A DNA stretch of 64,000 nt from Paenibacillus phytorum (GTDB taxonomy: Bacteria > Bacillota > Bacilli > Paenibacillales > NBRC-103111), in NCBI RefSeq assembly GCF_013141715.1, contig NZ_WHOA01000197.1, forward strand, positions 62,001 to 126,000, written 5' to 3'. Below the pieces are notes generated by a model, which was given only the letters and a program-made list of their open reading frames with translations, did not search any database and was not told the DNA's origin. The stretch's first letter is position 1, and each line of letters begins with the position of its first letter. The position numbers were made by a program, and so were the translations under genes. Positions 18,354-26,558 of the stretch are shown here, one piece after another.

Positions 18354-18390
18354 TCAGAGTGGCCAATGATCCACATGTTCGCCACTCTGA
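18354..18390. terminator. Hairpin after the binding-protein gene
   Basis: TCAGAGTGGC at 18354-18363 pairs perfectly with GCCACTCTGA at 18381-18390. There is no T-tract, so it may protect the transcript 3' end or attenuate downstream expression rather than terminate fully. Confidence 0.5.
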
Positions 18391-18399
18391 CGCTCTGTT

Positions 18400-18547
18400 G
18401 AGAAGTCGATTTTCGGCTTCTCAGATTCAACTGACGAGCTTCGGCTCGCTGAGCTCTCGCTGAAAGCGCGGTTTTCGCGCCTATTTGTTCGGAGGTGCCT
18501 GATTAAGCGCGTTTTCCGCGCTTAATCAGCACGGACGAGCGGGACTG
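18400..18547. repeat. Modular hairpin-rich intergenic repeat, copy 1
   Basis: A chain of short palindromes: GAGAAG..CTTCTC, GACGAGC..GCTCG, GCTGAAAGCGCGGTTTTCGC and AAGCGCG..CGCGCTT, ending in GCGGGACTG. A second copy sits at 57369-57513, sharing most of the sequence but with the GAGAAG hairpin moved from the front to the back. It fills most of the 266-base gap between the binding-protein gene and the SDR gene. Confidence 0.8.
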
Positions 18548-18590
18548 TCTTTTAGATGATCCCCACTGCAACAGAAGGGAGGCTTTTAAC

Positions 18591-19373
18591 GTGCGTTTGC
18601 AAGGAAAACGGGCGCTGATTACGGGGAGTGCCAGAGGTATTGGTCAAGGCATTGCCGATAAATTCGTGCAGGAGGGGGCAAGCGTTGTACTGCTTGACTA
18701 CCGAGAGGATCAGCTTGAAGTATCCGCAAACACGATCCGGAGACTTGCGTTAGAGCGGGGGCAAATAGCTCAGGTCGCAACGGTTGTCTGTGATTTGAGT
18801 GTACCGGAGCAGGTGGATAATGCAGCACAATCGGCGTGGGACTGCTGGGGCGGCATTGACATTCTGGTGAACAACGCGGGCATCGCAACGCGCGAGCCGT
18901 TTGTAGACATTCCGTTGTCACGTTGGCAGCAGGTGATCAACATCAACTTGAACGCAACGTTCCAACTGAGTCAATGGGTGGCCAAGAAGATGATCGCGAG
19001 TGCATTAAAGGGTTCGATCGTCAATATGGCCTCGAAGAACGGTTTGGCCGGTAGCGCTGTATTGGCTCACTACAACGCATCGAAAGGCGGTGTTGTTCTG
19101 CTTACGCAGTCGATGGCCGTTGATCTGGCCGGAAATGGCATTCGCGTCAATGCGGTTGCCCCCGGTTTCATCGATACGCCGCTTGACCGCGAGTTGAAGG
19201 AGAAATCGGATGGGCTGCTTACGCTTACCGAACGTACGCCGATGCGCCGACTAGGAACCATAGAGGAAGTGGCGAACACTTTTCTGTTTCTGGCATCCGA
19301 CGAGGCGTCCTACATTACGGGCACGACGCTTGTTGTAGACGGCGGCCATCTCGCCAATGCCAGCGATTTGTAA
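18591..19373 (+). CDS. SDR family oxidoreductase (sugar or keto-deoxy acid dehydrogenase)
   Basis: A 260-residue classical short-chain dehydrogenase. It has the cofactor loop TGSARGIGQG, the Asp in VVLLDYRED that favours NAD, NNAG at ~94, the active-site Ser in MASKNGLAGS, YNASKGG with catalytic Tyr and Lys, and PGFIDTPL. Members oxidise sugars, polyols or 2-keto-3-deoxy acids. It lies next to an IlvD/Edd dehydratase, so 2-keto-3-deoxy-sugar-acid dehydrogenase or aldose dehydrogenase are both reasonable. It starts at GTG 18591 after GGGAGG. The 266-base gap upstream holds an intergenic repeat, but no promoter was obvious. Confidence 0.88.
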   Translation: MRLQGKRALITGSARGIGQGIADKFVQEGASVVLLDYREDQLEVSANTIRRLALERGQIAQVATVVCDLSVPEQVDNAAQSAWDCWGGIDILVNNAGIATREPFVDIPLSRWQQVININLNATFQLSQWVAKKMIASALKGSIVNMASKNGLAGSAVLAHYNASKGGVVLLTQSMAVDLAGNGIRVNAVAPGFIDTPLDRELKEKSDGLLTLTERTPMRRLGTIEEVANTFLFLASDEASYITGTTLVVDGGHLANASDL

Positions 19374-19409
19374 ACACATCGAGACAACAGTCAGGGAGGA
19401 CTTACGAAC

Positions 19410-21137
19410 ATGGCAGAACAGGACAACAACCGGGGGACAAACGGTGAAGACAAACTTCGAGGCGAAAAATATTTTAACGATACGGGACTTTGGGGGTTTA
19501 TCCACCGTTCGTTCACGAAATCAATGGGCTACACGGACGATGATTTGAAAAAGCCAGTCATCGGCATTTGCAACACGTTCAGTGAGCTGAACAAATGCCA
19601 CTCCCACTTTCGGGAGCTGACCGAATACGTCAAGCGCGGTGTTTGGCAGGCGGGCGGTCTGCCGATGGAGTTCCCGACCATTTCGATCGGCGAGCCTTAC
19701 GTGAAGCCGACCACAATGCTGCTGCGCAATCTGATGGCGATGGATACGGAAGAAATGGTAAAAGCCCATCCAATCGATGGCGTCGTGCTGATCGGCGGTT
19801 GCGACAAGACGGTACCGGCGCAGCTTATGGCTGCTGTCAGCGCCAACATACCTGCGATTGTGCTTACGGGTGGGCCGATGCTGAACGGCAAATTAAACGG
19901 GCAAACGCTTGGCGCCTGCACAGATTGTTACCAGTTCACGCTTGAACATAAAGCGGGCAATATCACAGATGAGCAGCTCACGGTCGCCGAGAATGCGATT
20001 TGCCGCAGCGACGGCCACTGCATGGTGATGGGTACGGCCAGCACAATGGCAGCGATCGCCGAAGCGCTTGGTATGGCGCTTCCGGGCTGTGCGGCAATTC
20101 CTGCGCCAGATTCCAGGCGCCGCCATATGTCGGAGCAGACCGGTAAACAGATCGTTGAACTCGTCCGCCGCAACATCCGTCCGCGTGACATCATTACGCC
20201 GGAATCACTGGACAACGCGATTCGTGTTACGATGGCGTGCGCAGGCTCGACCAACGCGATCATCCATTTGGTAGCCATCGCGGGACGGCTCGGCTACCGA
20301 CTGCCGCTTGAACGGTTCGACGAAATCAGCGCAACGACGCCGTTTATCCTCAACGTCCGTCCATCCGGGAAATACCAGATGGAGGAGTTTTTCGAAGCTG
20401 GCGGCGTACCGTCGCTCATGAAGGAGATTGAGTCGCTGCTGAACGGTGATTGTTTGACGGTTACCGGCCAAAGCGTTACCGAGAACCTGCGAGGCGTGCT
20501 GGTCCCCGACAGGGAACTGATTTATCCGCTGGAGCAGCCGATTGCTCCGCAAGGAGGCATTGCCGTGCTGCGCGGAAACCTCGCCCCGAACGGCGCGCTG
20601 ATCAAGCAAACGGCGGTTTCACCGCATCTCAAAAAGCACCGTGGCCGAGCCGTCGTCTTTGAATCACCAGCCGATCTGAACGCACGGATCGACGATCCGA
20701 ACTTGGATGTCGATGAGAACAGCGTGCTCGTGCTGAAAAATGCCGGACCGAAAGGCGCCCCAGCAATGCCGGAAATCGGGCAAATCCCGATTCCACAAAA
20801 GCTGCTGAAACGCGGCGTGCGCGATATGGTGCGGATATCCGATGCACGCATCAGCGGCACTTCGTACGGCACTTTGATTGTGCACGTTGCTCCGGAAGCA
20901 GCCATTGGCGGACCGCTTGGGCTCGTGCGGAACGGCGATGATATCGAGCTCGATATCGACATGCGCAAGTTGGAGCTTCATGTAGATGAAGAGACGCTCC
21001 GTGAACGCAAAGCGGATTGGCGGGCCCCTGCCCCTGCATACGATCGCGGGTACGGACTTCTGTTCTTGGAGCGTGTGCTTCAAGCGGACGAGGGATGCGA
21101 TTTCGACTTCCTGCTGCCGCCAGAGCTTCGCAAATAG
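19410..21137 (+). CDS. IlvD/Edd family sugar-acid dehydratase
   Basis: A 575-residue Fe-S dehydratase. The cysteines expected to bind the cluster are visible in CNTFSELNKCH, GGCDKTVPAQL and GACTDCYQFT; the C-terminus contains RISDARISGTSYG with the catalytic Ser region. It aligns better in length and motifs with the arabinonate/xylonate/galactonate branch than with biosynthetic IlvD, and its position inside a sugar operon supports that: an aldonate is dehydrated to a 2-keto-3-deoxy acid. RBS GGGAGG precedes ATG 19410. The stop at 21137 is 52 bases ahead of the Tat-exported protein gene, with no terminator between. The exact aldonate remains unknown. Confidence 0.88.
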   Translation: MAEQDNNRGTNGEDKLRGEKYFNDTGLWGFIHRSFTKSMGYTDDDLKKPVIGICNTFSELNKCHSHFRELTEYVKRGVWQAGGLPMEFPTISIGEPYVKPTTMLLRNLMAMDTEEMVKAHPIDGVVLIGGCDKTVPAQLMAAVSANIPAIVLTGGPMLNGKLNGQTLGACTDCYQFTLEHKAGNITDEQLTVAENAICRSDGHCMVMGTASTMAAIAEALGMALPGCAAIPAPDSRRRHMSEQTGKQIVELVRRNIRPRDIITPESLDNAIRVTMACAGSTNAIIHLVAIAGRLGYRLPLERFDEISATTPFILNVRPSGKYQMEEFFEAGGVPSLMKEIESLLNGDCLTVTGQSVTENLRGVLVPDRELIYPLEQPIAPQGGIAVLRGNLAPNGALIKQTAVSPHLKKHRGRAVVFESPADLNARIDDPNLDVDENSVLVLKNAGPKGAPAMPEIGQIPIPQKLLKRGVRDMVRISDARISGTSYGTLIVHVAPEAAIGGPLGLVRNGDDIELDIDMRKLELHVDEETLRERKADWRAPAPAYDRGYGLLFLERVLQADEGCDFDFLLPPELRK

Positions 21138-21189
21138 CAAATAAGTACTGGGCTTACCTAACCCCCTTACGAAAAGGAGCTGTTGAACG

Positions 21190-23601
21190 ATGTTCTTCCT
21201 AAATGACAAAAAGGAAAAATCGAATGCGACAAACGTAAGCAACGAGGAGAATCTGACGAACGGTAAGGCGAACGAAACCATCAGTAGACGAAAAGTGTTG
21301 GCAACGATAGGACTTGGCGGCGCTATGTTGGCTGGCAGCGCCTTAGCTCCCAGGTTCGCCTCGGCTGATAATGCGCAATCGAACAGCAACGGGGATAATC
21401 AAGTGCTGCGGGTCAACAACGTGGTGGAGTTGAAGTCCCTTCCATCCGGCCAGCTAACGGACGGCCTGTATGTGCTCGTTGGCGGGTACAACAATAACGG
21501 CGACGGAGGCGGCAAGTTGGTTCGCTTTGTGGCGGGCAGCAACAAAGCTGATAACGGCGGCACGGTGCACAGGCCGATTAAAGGCGGCAAGGGACGCGAG
21601 CAAAATGACGATGATAAGGGGCAGAAGCCTCCTAATGGAGGAGGCTGCTTTGAAGTCGTGCATAACGGCGTGGGGGATTTCCGTTGGTTCGGCATTTTCG
21701 ACGGGAGCAAGAATGCAGATGACGCACTGGATGTGCTGATCAACGATCTTTCGATCCACCGTGTCGAAGCGCACTCGGATCTGAACTTCGTGAAGCGCCA
21801 TGTGTTCCATCGCAGCGACATCGAGGTTGATTTTCACGGCCATACCATAACGACCGTGGGAATCGAGCTGAACACATTGGACAATCCATTCGGCGCTGTC
21901 CTGTTTTTCCAAGGAGTTGTAACCGGCGTGACGCAGACTGTAACGCTGACTGAAGATTTAATTGAATATTCGGATATTTTCGAAGTCACCGATTCGTCGA
22001 TGTTCGAAGTTGATAGCTGGTGGCACGCGCAAATCAAGAACAATCCAAGCGGAGGTGCGCAGCGTGAGCTCGATTACCTGATCAAAGTGACGGAGATTCT
22101 TGATGCCACCCACGTCCGCTTCAATTATAAGCTTGGCTGGCAACTTAACAAAGGACGTCTGATTACCTATAAAAAGATCAACCCGGCCTTCCGCTGCAAT
22201 GTGCGGAATATGAGTTTTATGGGCATACCGGTACCGCCTAATGGTACTAGCCTCAGACCGTTCCCGACGTGGGACCAGATCGGATCAAACCCTGTCGCGT
22301 ACGAATTCGCGGTCGAATGTGACGCGTCTGGCATTAAGGCGACCAAAGTGTTCTGGCCGGTCGTCATGCGGAGATACAACACCCATTATGTAACGGAACG
22401 CTGTCAATTGATGAACCCGGAAGAACGTGATTGGGGTGGCACTGGCTATTTGACGCAGCAGATCAACGTGCTGTACGGGCATGTCAGAGATTGCAATACG
22501 AGCAACGCGCGTCATTTGAATGACTTTACCTGCGCGGCCTACTGCATGGTCGAGAACTGCCATGGTGACGGCGATGAGTACGGCCCGTTCGTAACGCACG
22601 GTCAATTCGAGCATGATCTAACGTACATCAACAACTCCGGTCTGCTGTCGTTTGCGAACAGCGGCACGACCTGGGGGGACAGCGCCAAGCGGGTGACGGT
22701 TAAGAAGCATATCGCATCGCGGATCGTCGCGCACAAGCGGTTGACTGACCTGACGCTTGAAGATTGCCATGCCGTAGTGACGTACACGAAGCCCGGGGTG
22801 AAAATGGCGAATTCCGGCTCATTCTGGGTCAACATGGATGGCCTGCAAATGAGGGGCTGCACAGCACAAGAGATGGTAACGATATCGAAGAGTTCCTCCC
22901 GCGGCAAAAGGAAAAACATCATCGACAGCTGTTCCTTCGGCATGCTGAAGGGGTATGAAATCGCCCGTCCGATCCGCACGGGGACGACGCAGGTCGGTTT
23001 TACGCCGAGCAACGGGGAGTTGACGATCCTTAACAGTGAGTTTTACAACGTTGAGGAAGTAACCCTCGGAAGTATCAATAAGCTGATACTCATCAATACG
23101 TGGTTTAAGGGTTTGCCTCAGGTGGGAGGCACGGTCAAGGTCGGCACCCGTGAAATTATCATGCAGGGAGGCGGACTAGTGGATTGCTGCTTCTTATTCA
23201 CTGGCGCTTGGGACAAGGTTGGCGACGTCAACAATGCGAAGAATAAGCCCGATCAGTGGATCACGATCGACGGTGGCGCCGTATTTAGCGGAGTGAATGG
23301 TGAGAAGGCGTTCCTGAAGAGCGTGGATCCGTCCAATGTCGTTACCTGGAATTTCGGGAACTACACGAGTATCGCAGCGGATGTGAACACGGGACATTTC
23401 CACATTCAAGGCGGGACGAACAAGTTGAAAGCGATCGGTTCCCATTTTACGAGTGGTAAATATGAAGTGGCGGATGGTGCATTCGGAAATAGCACGTACT
23501 TCTTCATGACGTCTTGCGTGGAAGAGGGAGTCAACCGAGCAGCGCTGCCGGCAGAAAATGAAACGGTAAAACACAGTGTAGGCAATTTTTCAATGATTTA
23601 A
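21190..23601 (+). CDS. Tat-exported parallel beta-helix protein, paralogue of the cytosolic one
   Basis: An 803-residue protein. The N-terminus has a ~35-residue charged region, the twin-arginine motif SRRKVL, a hydrophobic stretch (ATIGLGGAMLAGSALA) and an Ala-rich cleavage site near FASA, so it should be exported folded by the Tat system. From about residue 75 it aligns throughout with the cytosolic protein at 11247-13361, including GDGGGKLVRF, VHNGVGDFRWFGI and the Cys/His/Asp-rich core. It differs by a charged insert around residues 138-155. The Tat signal suggests a fold or metal cofactor completed in the cytoplasm. It probably attacks a polysaccharide outside the cell and feeds the adjacent importer. 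No family with known activity was recognised. Confidence 0.82.
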   Translation: MFFLNDKKEKSNATNVSNEENLTNGKANETISRRKVLATIGLGGAMLAGSALAPRFASADNAQSNSNGDNQVLRVNNVVELKSLPSGQLTDGLYVLVGGYNNNGDGGGKLVRFVAGSNKADNGGTVHRPIKGGKGREQNDDDKGQKPPNGGGCFEVVHNGVGDFRWFGIFDGSKNADDALDVLINDLSIHRVEAHSDLNFVKRHVFHRSDIEVDFHGHTITTVGIELNTLDNPFGAVLFFQGVVTGVTQTVTLTEDLIEYSDIFEVTDSSMFEVDSWWHAQIKNNPSGGAQRELDYLIKVTEILDATHVRFNYKLGWQLNKGRLITYKKINPAFRCNVRNMSFMGIPVPPNGTSLRPFPTWDQIGSNPVAYEFAVECDASGIKATKVFWPVVMRRYNTHYVTERCQLMNPEERDWGGTGYLTQQINVLYGHVRDCNTSNARHLNDFTCAAYCMVENCHGDGDEYGPFVTHGQFEHDLTYINNSGLLSFANSGTTWGDSAKRVTVKKHIASRIVAHKRLTDLTLEDCHAVVTYTKPGVKMANSGSFWVNMDGLQMRGCTAQEMVTISKSSSRGKRKNIIDSCSFGMLKGYEIARPIRTGTTQVGFTPSNGELTILNSEFYNVEEVTLGSINKLILINTWFKGLPQVGGTVKVGTREIIMQGGGLVDCCFLFTGAWDKVGDVNNAKNKPDQWITIDGGAVFSGVNGEKAFLKSVDPSNVVTWNFGNYTSIAADVNTGHFHIQGGTNKLKAIGSHFTSGKYEVADGAFGNSTYFFMTSCVEEGVNRAALPAENETVKHSVGNFSMI

Positions 23602-23609
23602 ACTTTACG

Positions 23610-23647
23610 GGATTCACGACATATCGGCATAGTTATGTCGTGAATCC
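23610..23647. terminator. Strong hairpin after the Tat-exported protein gene
   Basis: GGATTCACGACATA at 23610-23623 pairs perfectly with TATGTCGTGAATCC at 23634-23647. There is no T-tract after it; it ends the catabolic cluster before the promoter of the GntR-type regulator. Confidence 0.6.
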
Positions 23648-23655
23648 TAAGTACA

Positions 23656-23686
23656 TTGACATGCAATAGTGGAACATTGCTATAAT
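23656..23686 (+). promoter_or_regulatory. Promoter with internal operator for the GntR fusion regulator
   Basis: TTGACA at 23656-23661 and TATAAT at 23681-23686 are consensus boxes, although the 19-base spacer is long. Within the spacer, GCAAT (23663-23667) and ATTGC (23676-23680) form an inverted repeat, well placed for autoregulation. Confidence 0.55.
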
Positions 23687-23766
23687 GACTTATATCAATG
23701 CGGATACAGGATGCGTCCATTTATTCCTGTTCTTGACAGTGTATCGGATGGAAAAGAGGTCTATAG

Positions 23767-25146
23767 ATGGAAGAACGGACAACTCGCAAATCGTCACGCG
23801 AGCGGTTGAGTGAACTCGTCAACACGCTGCGGGAAGAAATATTGACAGGAAAGCGGTCGGTAGGCGAATATTTGCCTTCCGAAAAAACATTCGCTGCGCA
23901 ATTCAATTTAAGCAACCAATCTGTGCGAAAAGGACTCGAAGTCCTTGTCGCAGAAGGGCTGATCGAGAAAATACCGCGTGTCGGAACCAAGGTTGTCGGT
24001 CCTCCGGACGGCGCTTTCGTCACTGTGAAGCTAGGCTTCCATAGCTCCGTCACCGGCGAGGCGGATATTCACCGGCTGCTTTCCCTATTTCAAAAGGAAA
24101 ACCCGCATATTCGGGTACAAGCAGTGCCTACATCCAGCGACAGCTACAGTTATATCAGCGATTACTTGTCCAGCGGCATTCTCGATGTAGTCATGATAAA
24201 CTTTAAGAATTTTCAGGAATGTGTGGAAAACGGAGATGAAGGATTGCTGGAGCCGATGGAACGCAATCCGGAGATATATTCGTTCTTGTCAGACGCATTT
24301 AATGTGGATGGTCGGCAGCTCGTGCAGCCGTTTATTTTTTCGCCGCTCATTCTCTGTTATAACCGGGAACACTTTCAAGCAGCTAATTTGTCCGAGCCAG
24401 ATAGCAGTTGGCAGTGGAAGGATCTGATCGAATATTCGTCACGGCTTGCCATTCCGAATGAACGGCTTGGCTTTCACTGCGACTTGTATTCATCGAACCG
24501 TTGGCCTCTTCTTCTGCTGCAAACCGGGGGGAAGTTCGAGCGGCATGAAGACGGTCGTCTTAAGCTTGCCGGTACGCATATGATGGATGCGCTTCGCTAC
24601 TGTGGGGAGATGAAGCATAGTATTCCATCTTTATCGGAAGGAATTACGACAGGCGAATCGGAGCTGCTTCTGGCCAAAGGCAAAGCGTCGATGATCATGA
24701 CCAGTTACTTTTATTTAAATTATTTACTTGGTGAGCGGTTGTCCTTTGATATCGCGCCCGTACCGCATTTTGGTACGCCAATGACGATGCTGCTTAACAC
24801 GGGGTTTGCTGTCAACCGTCAGTCGCAGGTCAAGGACGCCGCCGTTAAATTGGTGGAGTTTTTAACCAGCAATAAAGCCCAACTATTCGTTCGGCAGAAC
24901 ACATACAGTCTTCCAGCCAGAAAATCGGCCGCAGAGTGGGTAGGGGAAGAAAAGCGCTATCTTCCTTCTAGATTTTCGCTATTTCGCGAAACGATACCCG
25001 GCTTTAGATATTTCACGGATTTAGCTATTAGCGCGAGAGAACTATCCGAAATAAACCAGGAATTAAAGATGTATTGGGCCGGCTTGGAAACCGAAGAGGT
25101 CCTGTGTTCACATATCGAAGAGCGCCTAACCGTTAGTTCCTTGTAA
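23767..25146 (+). CDS. GntR-type HTH fused to a family-1 sugar-binding-protein domain
   Basis: A 459-residue cytoplasmic protein. Residues ~8-80 are a GntR winged helix ([55 protein letters not shown]). Residues ~90-450 look like an extracellular sugar-binding protein without its signal peptide: [45 protein letters not shown], and the closing [19 protein letters not shown]. It is therefore a one-component regulator that may read the imported sugar with an ABC receptor fold. It sits directly after the Tat-exported protein and is the natural regulator of the cluster at 13631-23601. Start ATG 23767 follows GGAAAAGAGG. Confidence 0.88.
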   Translation: MEERTTRKSSRERLSELVNTLREEILTGKRSVGEYLPSEKTFAAQFNLSNQSVRKGLEVLVAEGLIEKIPRVGTKVVGPPDGAFVTVKLGFHSSVTGEADIHRLLSLFQKENPHIRVQAVPTSSDSYSYISDYLSSGILDVVMINFKNFQECVENGDEGLLEPMERNPEIYSFLSDAFNVDGRQLVQPFIFSPLILCYNREHFQAANLSEPDSSWQWKDLIEYSSRLAIPNERLGFHCDLYSSNRWPLLLLQTGGKFERHEDGRLKLAGTHMMDALRYCGEMKHSIPSLSEGITTGESELLLAKGKASMIMTSYFYLNYLLGERLSFDIAPVPHFGTPMTMLLNTGFAVNRQSQVKDAAVKLVEFLTSNKAQLFVRQNTYSLPARKSAAEWVGEEKRYLPSRFSLFRETIPGFRYFTDLAISARELSEINQELKMYWAGLETEEVLCSHIEERLTVSSL

Positions 25147-25180
25147 GATTAGTACCTTTAACCAAAAAGGGGTGAGTTAT

Positions 25181-25393
25181 GTGCCGCATTTTAGTGCTTC
25201 AACTATTATGTTAATAGTTATAACTGCACTTGTATTGTTCGGCCCCAGCAAGCTGCCAGAATTAGGTCGTGCGTTTGGCAAAACCTTGAAGGAGTTTAAA
25301 AAAGGAACCAAGGAATTAATAGGGGACGATGAATCACATCCTCCACTGCAGACTCGTAAGGAAACTCGTGTGGAAGAAACCAATAAACTTTAA
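25181..25393 (+). CDS. tatA: Twin-arginine translocase subunit TatA/TatE
   Basis: About 70 residues: an N-terminal membrane helix ([19 protein letters not shown]), the [14 protein letters not shown] hinge that defines TatA, an amphipathic helix with [12 protein letters not shown], then a charged tail. TatA forms the variable-size pore of the Tat export system. The start is GTG 25181, six bases after AAGGGGTGAG; an in-frame GTG at 25172 would sit on the ribosome site. It lies 34 bases after the GntR fusion gene and 1.6 kb after a Tat substrate. No tatC is present in the window, so it must work with a TatC encoded elsewhere. Its proximity to the Tat cargo is suggestive of a dedicated component. 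Confidence 0.9.
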   Translation: MPHFSASTIMLIVITALVLFGPSKLPELGRAFGKTLKEFKKGTKELIGDDESHPPLQTRKETRVEETNKL

Positions 25394-25670
25394 ACAACTT
25401 TCCAAAGAAGCAGTTAAATAGATCGTTCTCTCTGAGGCAAGGTTTGCCGGATGGAGGACGGTCTTCTTCCACTTTCGGTAAAATTTCAGGGAAAGATTCT
25501 TTAGCTTCGCGCATGATTCTGTTGAATGGAATCTAATATATTGAACTTTGTTTAATGTGTAGAATCAATTTAACGGATCAATAATAGCCAGAAGTTCTTT
25601 TTGTTTTATATAAAAACGGGATTTCTAGGTTTTTAGACGATTTATAGACGTGTTTTTCATGAAAAAGCAG

Positions 25671-25699
25671 TTGCAAATATGCTGTAGAAACCCTATATT
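25671..25699 (+). promoter_or_regulatory. Promoter of the IclR-led operon
   Basis: TTGCAA (25671-25676) and TATATT (25694-25699) with a 17-base spacer resemble a sigma-A promoter. The palindrome at 25714-25727 begins ~15 bases after the -10 box, so a bound repressor would cover the start of transcription. Confidence 0.5.
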
Positions 25700-25713
25700 A
25701 TTTATAGACAACG

Positions 25714-25727
25714 TTCAATATATTGAA
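25714..25727. promoter_or_regulatory. Operator palindrome, probably for the IclR regulator
   Basis: TTCAATATATTGAA is a perfect 14-base palindrome just downstream of the promoter. A related half-site, TAATATATTGAA, lies 180 bases upstream at 25535-25546. IclR-family repressors commonly bind such palindromes ahead of their own gene. Confidence 0.5.
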
Positions 25728-25764
25728 TTTAACTTATAGATTATGAGTAAAGTATGGAGGAAAC

Positions 25765-26538
25765 ATGATGACCCAAGGAACGAAAGAGTATTCGGTTCCA
25801 GCGATTGAGAAAACCATTCTAATTCTGAATGCACTCTCAGAGGCTGAGCTTTCAGCAAGCGATTTGCATATTCAATTAAAGCTTCCGAAGTCGACGACAT
25901 TTGTAATCATGAATACACTTGAACAAAACGACCTTATCCAAAAAACGCCGGAAGGGAAATATCGGCTTGGACACGGTGTTTTGCGATGGGGCATTAGTTA
26001 TTTTAAAGCAATGGACTTAGTAAGAATTGCACGTCCATTTTTGGAAAGCTTAGCCCAAGACACGCCATTTACCGCTCATTTGGCAGTGCCAGTAGAAAAC
26101 AAACCCGTTTATGCAGATAAAGTGGAAGGCAAAGGTTTTGTTCGTTTCGCCACGACAATCGGTCAAGCCCAACCACTGTTTCAGTCGAGTGTGGGGAAGG
26201 CGATTATCTGCGACAAGACAGAGGAAGAGATTGTACATATTTTGAATCAAGATGCCACTCTTTCTACGCAGCAAATCGATCGTATGCTTGAAAAAATAAA
26301 GGGCGATGTGCTTTTCGTTCGTGAACATGGTTTCGTTATTGAAGATCAGGAGTTTGAGGAGGGCATCCGCTGTATAGGTGCTCCAATCCGAAACTCCAGC
26401 GGGGAAATCATCGCATCCATCAGCATTACCTCGTTAGTTAAAGATTTGCCGGCTATCAAGTTTTTGACAATTGGGAATTTAGTAAAAGAAACGGCCGGAC
26501 AAATTTCACGTGCGATGGGATACCTCGGCGGCAAATAA
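25765..26538 (+). CDS. IclR family transcriptional regulator
   Basis: A 257-residue regulator. Residues ~8-70 form the winged helix (AIEKTILILNALSEAELSAS, LKLPKSTTFVIMNTLEQNDL), and the C-terminal ~170 residues are the ligand domain with the signature QSSVGKAIIC and the late VREHGFVIEDQEFEEGIRCI plus GAPIRNSSGEIIASISI. IclR proteins sense small organic acids. It leads an operon of four catabolic genes with short gaps and probably represses it through the palindrome upstream. ATG 25765 follows ATGGAGG; a second ATG directly after it is possible. The effector is likely a sugar acid or keto acid intermediate of the pathway encoded downstream (inference). Confidence 0.92.
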   Translation: MMTQGTKEYSVPAIEKTILILNALSEAELSASDLHIQLKLPKSTTFVIMNTLEQNDLIQKTPEGKYRLGHGVLRWGISYFKAMDLVRIARPFLESLAQDTPFTAHLAVPVENKPVYADKVEGKGFVRFATTIGQAQPLFQSSVGKAIICDKTEEEIVHILNQDATLSTQQIDRMLEKIKGDVLFVREHGFVIEDQEFEEGIRCIGAPIRNSSGEIIASISITSLVKDLPAIKFLTIGNLVKETAGQISRAMGYLGGK

Positions 26539-26558
26539 ATGAAAGGCGGGACAGAATT

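Larger units (their letters stand above)
25394..25764. other. Gene-free promoter region of the IclR operon
   Basis: 371 AT-rich bases without a supportable gene. It holds a degenerate operator half (TAATATATTGAA at 25535-25546), a promoter at 25671-25699 and a palindrome at 25714-25727. No clear terminator for tatA was seen. Confidence 0.6.

Noticed and set aside
20664-21389. A 241-codon minus-strand frame over the end of the dehydratase gene
   Set aside because: Shadow of the IlvD/Edd frame; no ribosome site or known motif.
23610-23647. Riboswitch or attachment site at the perfect hairpin after the Tat-exported protein gene
   Set aside because: A plain perfect stem with no conserved aptamer core and no second copy nearby; best read as a 3'-end hairpin.
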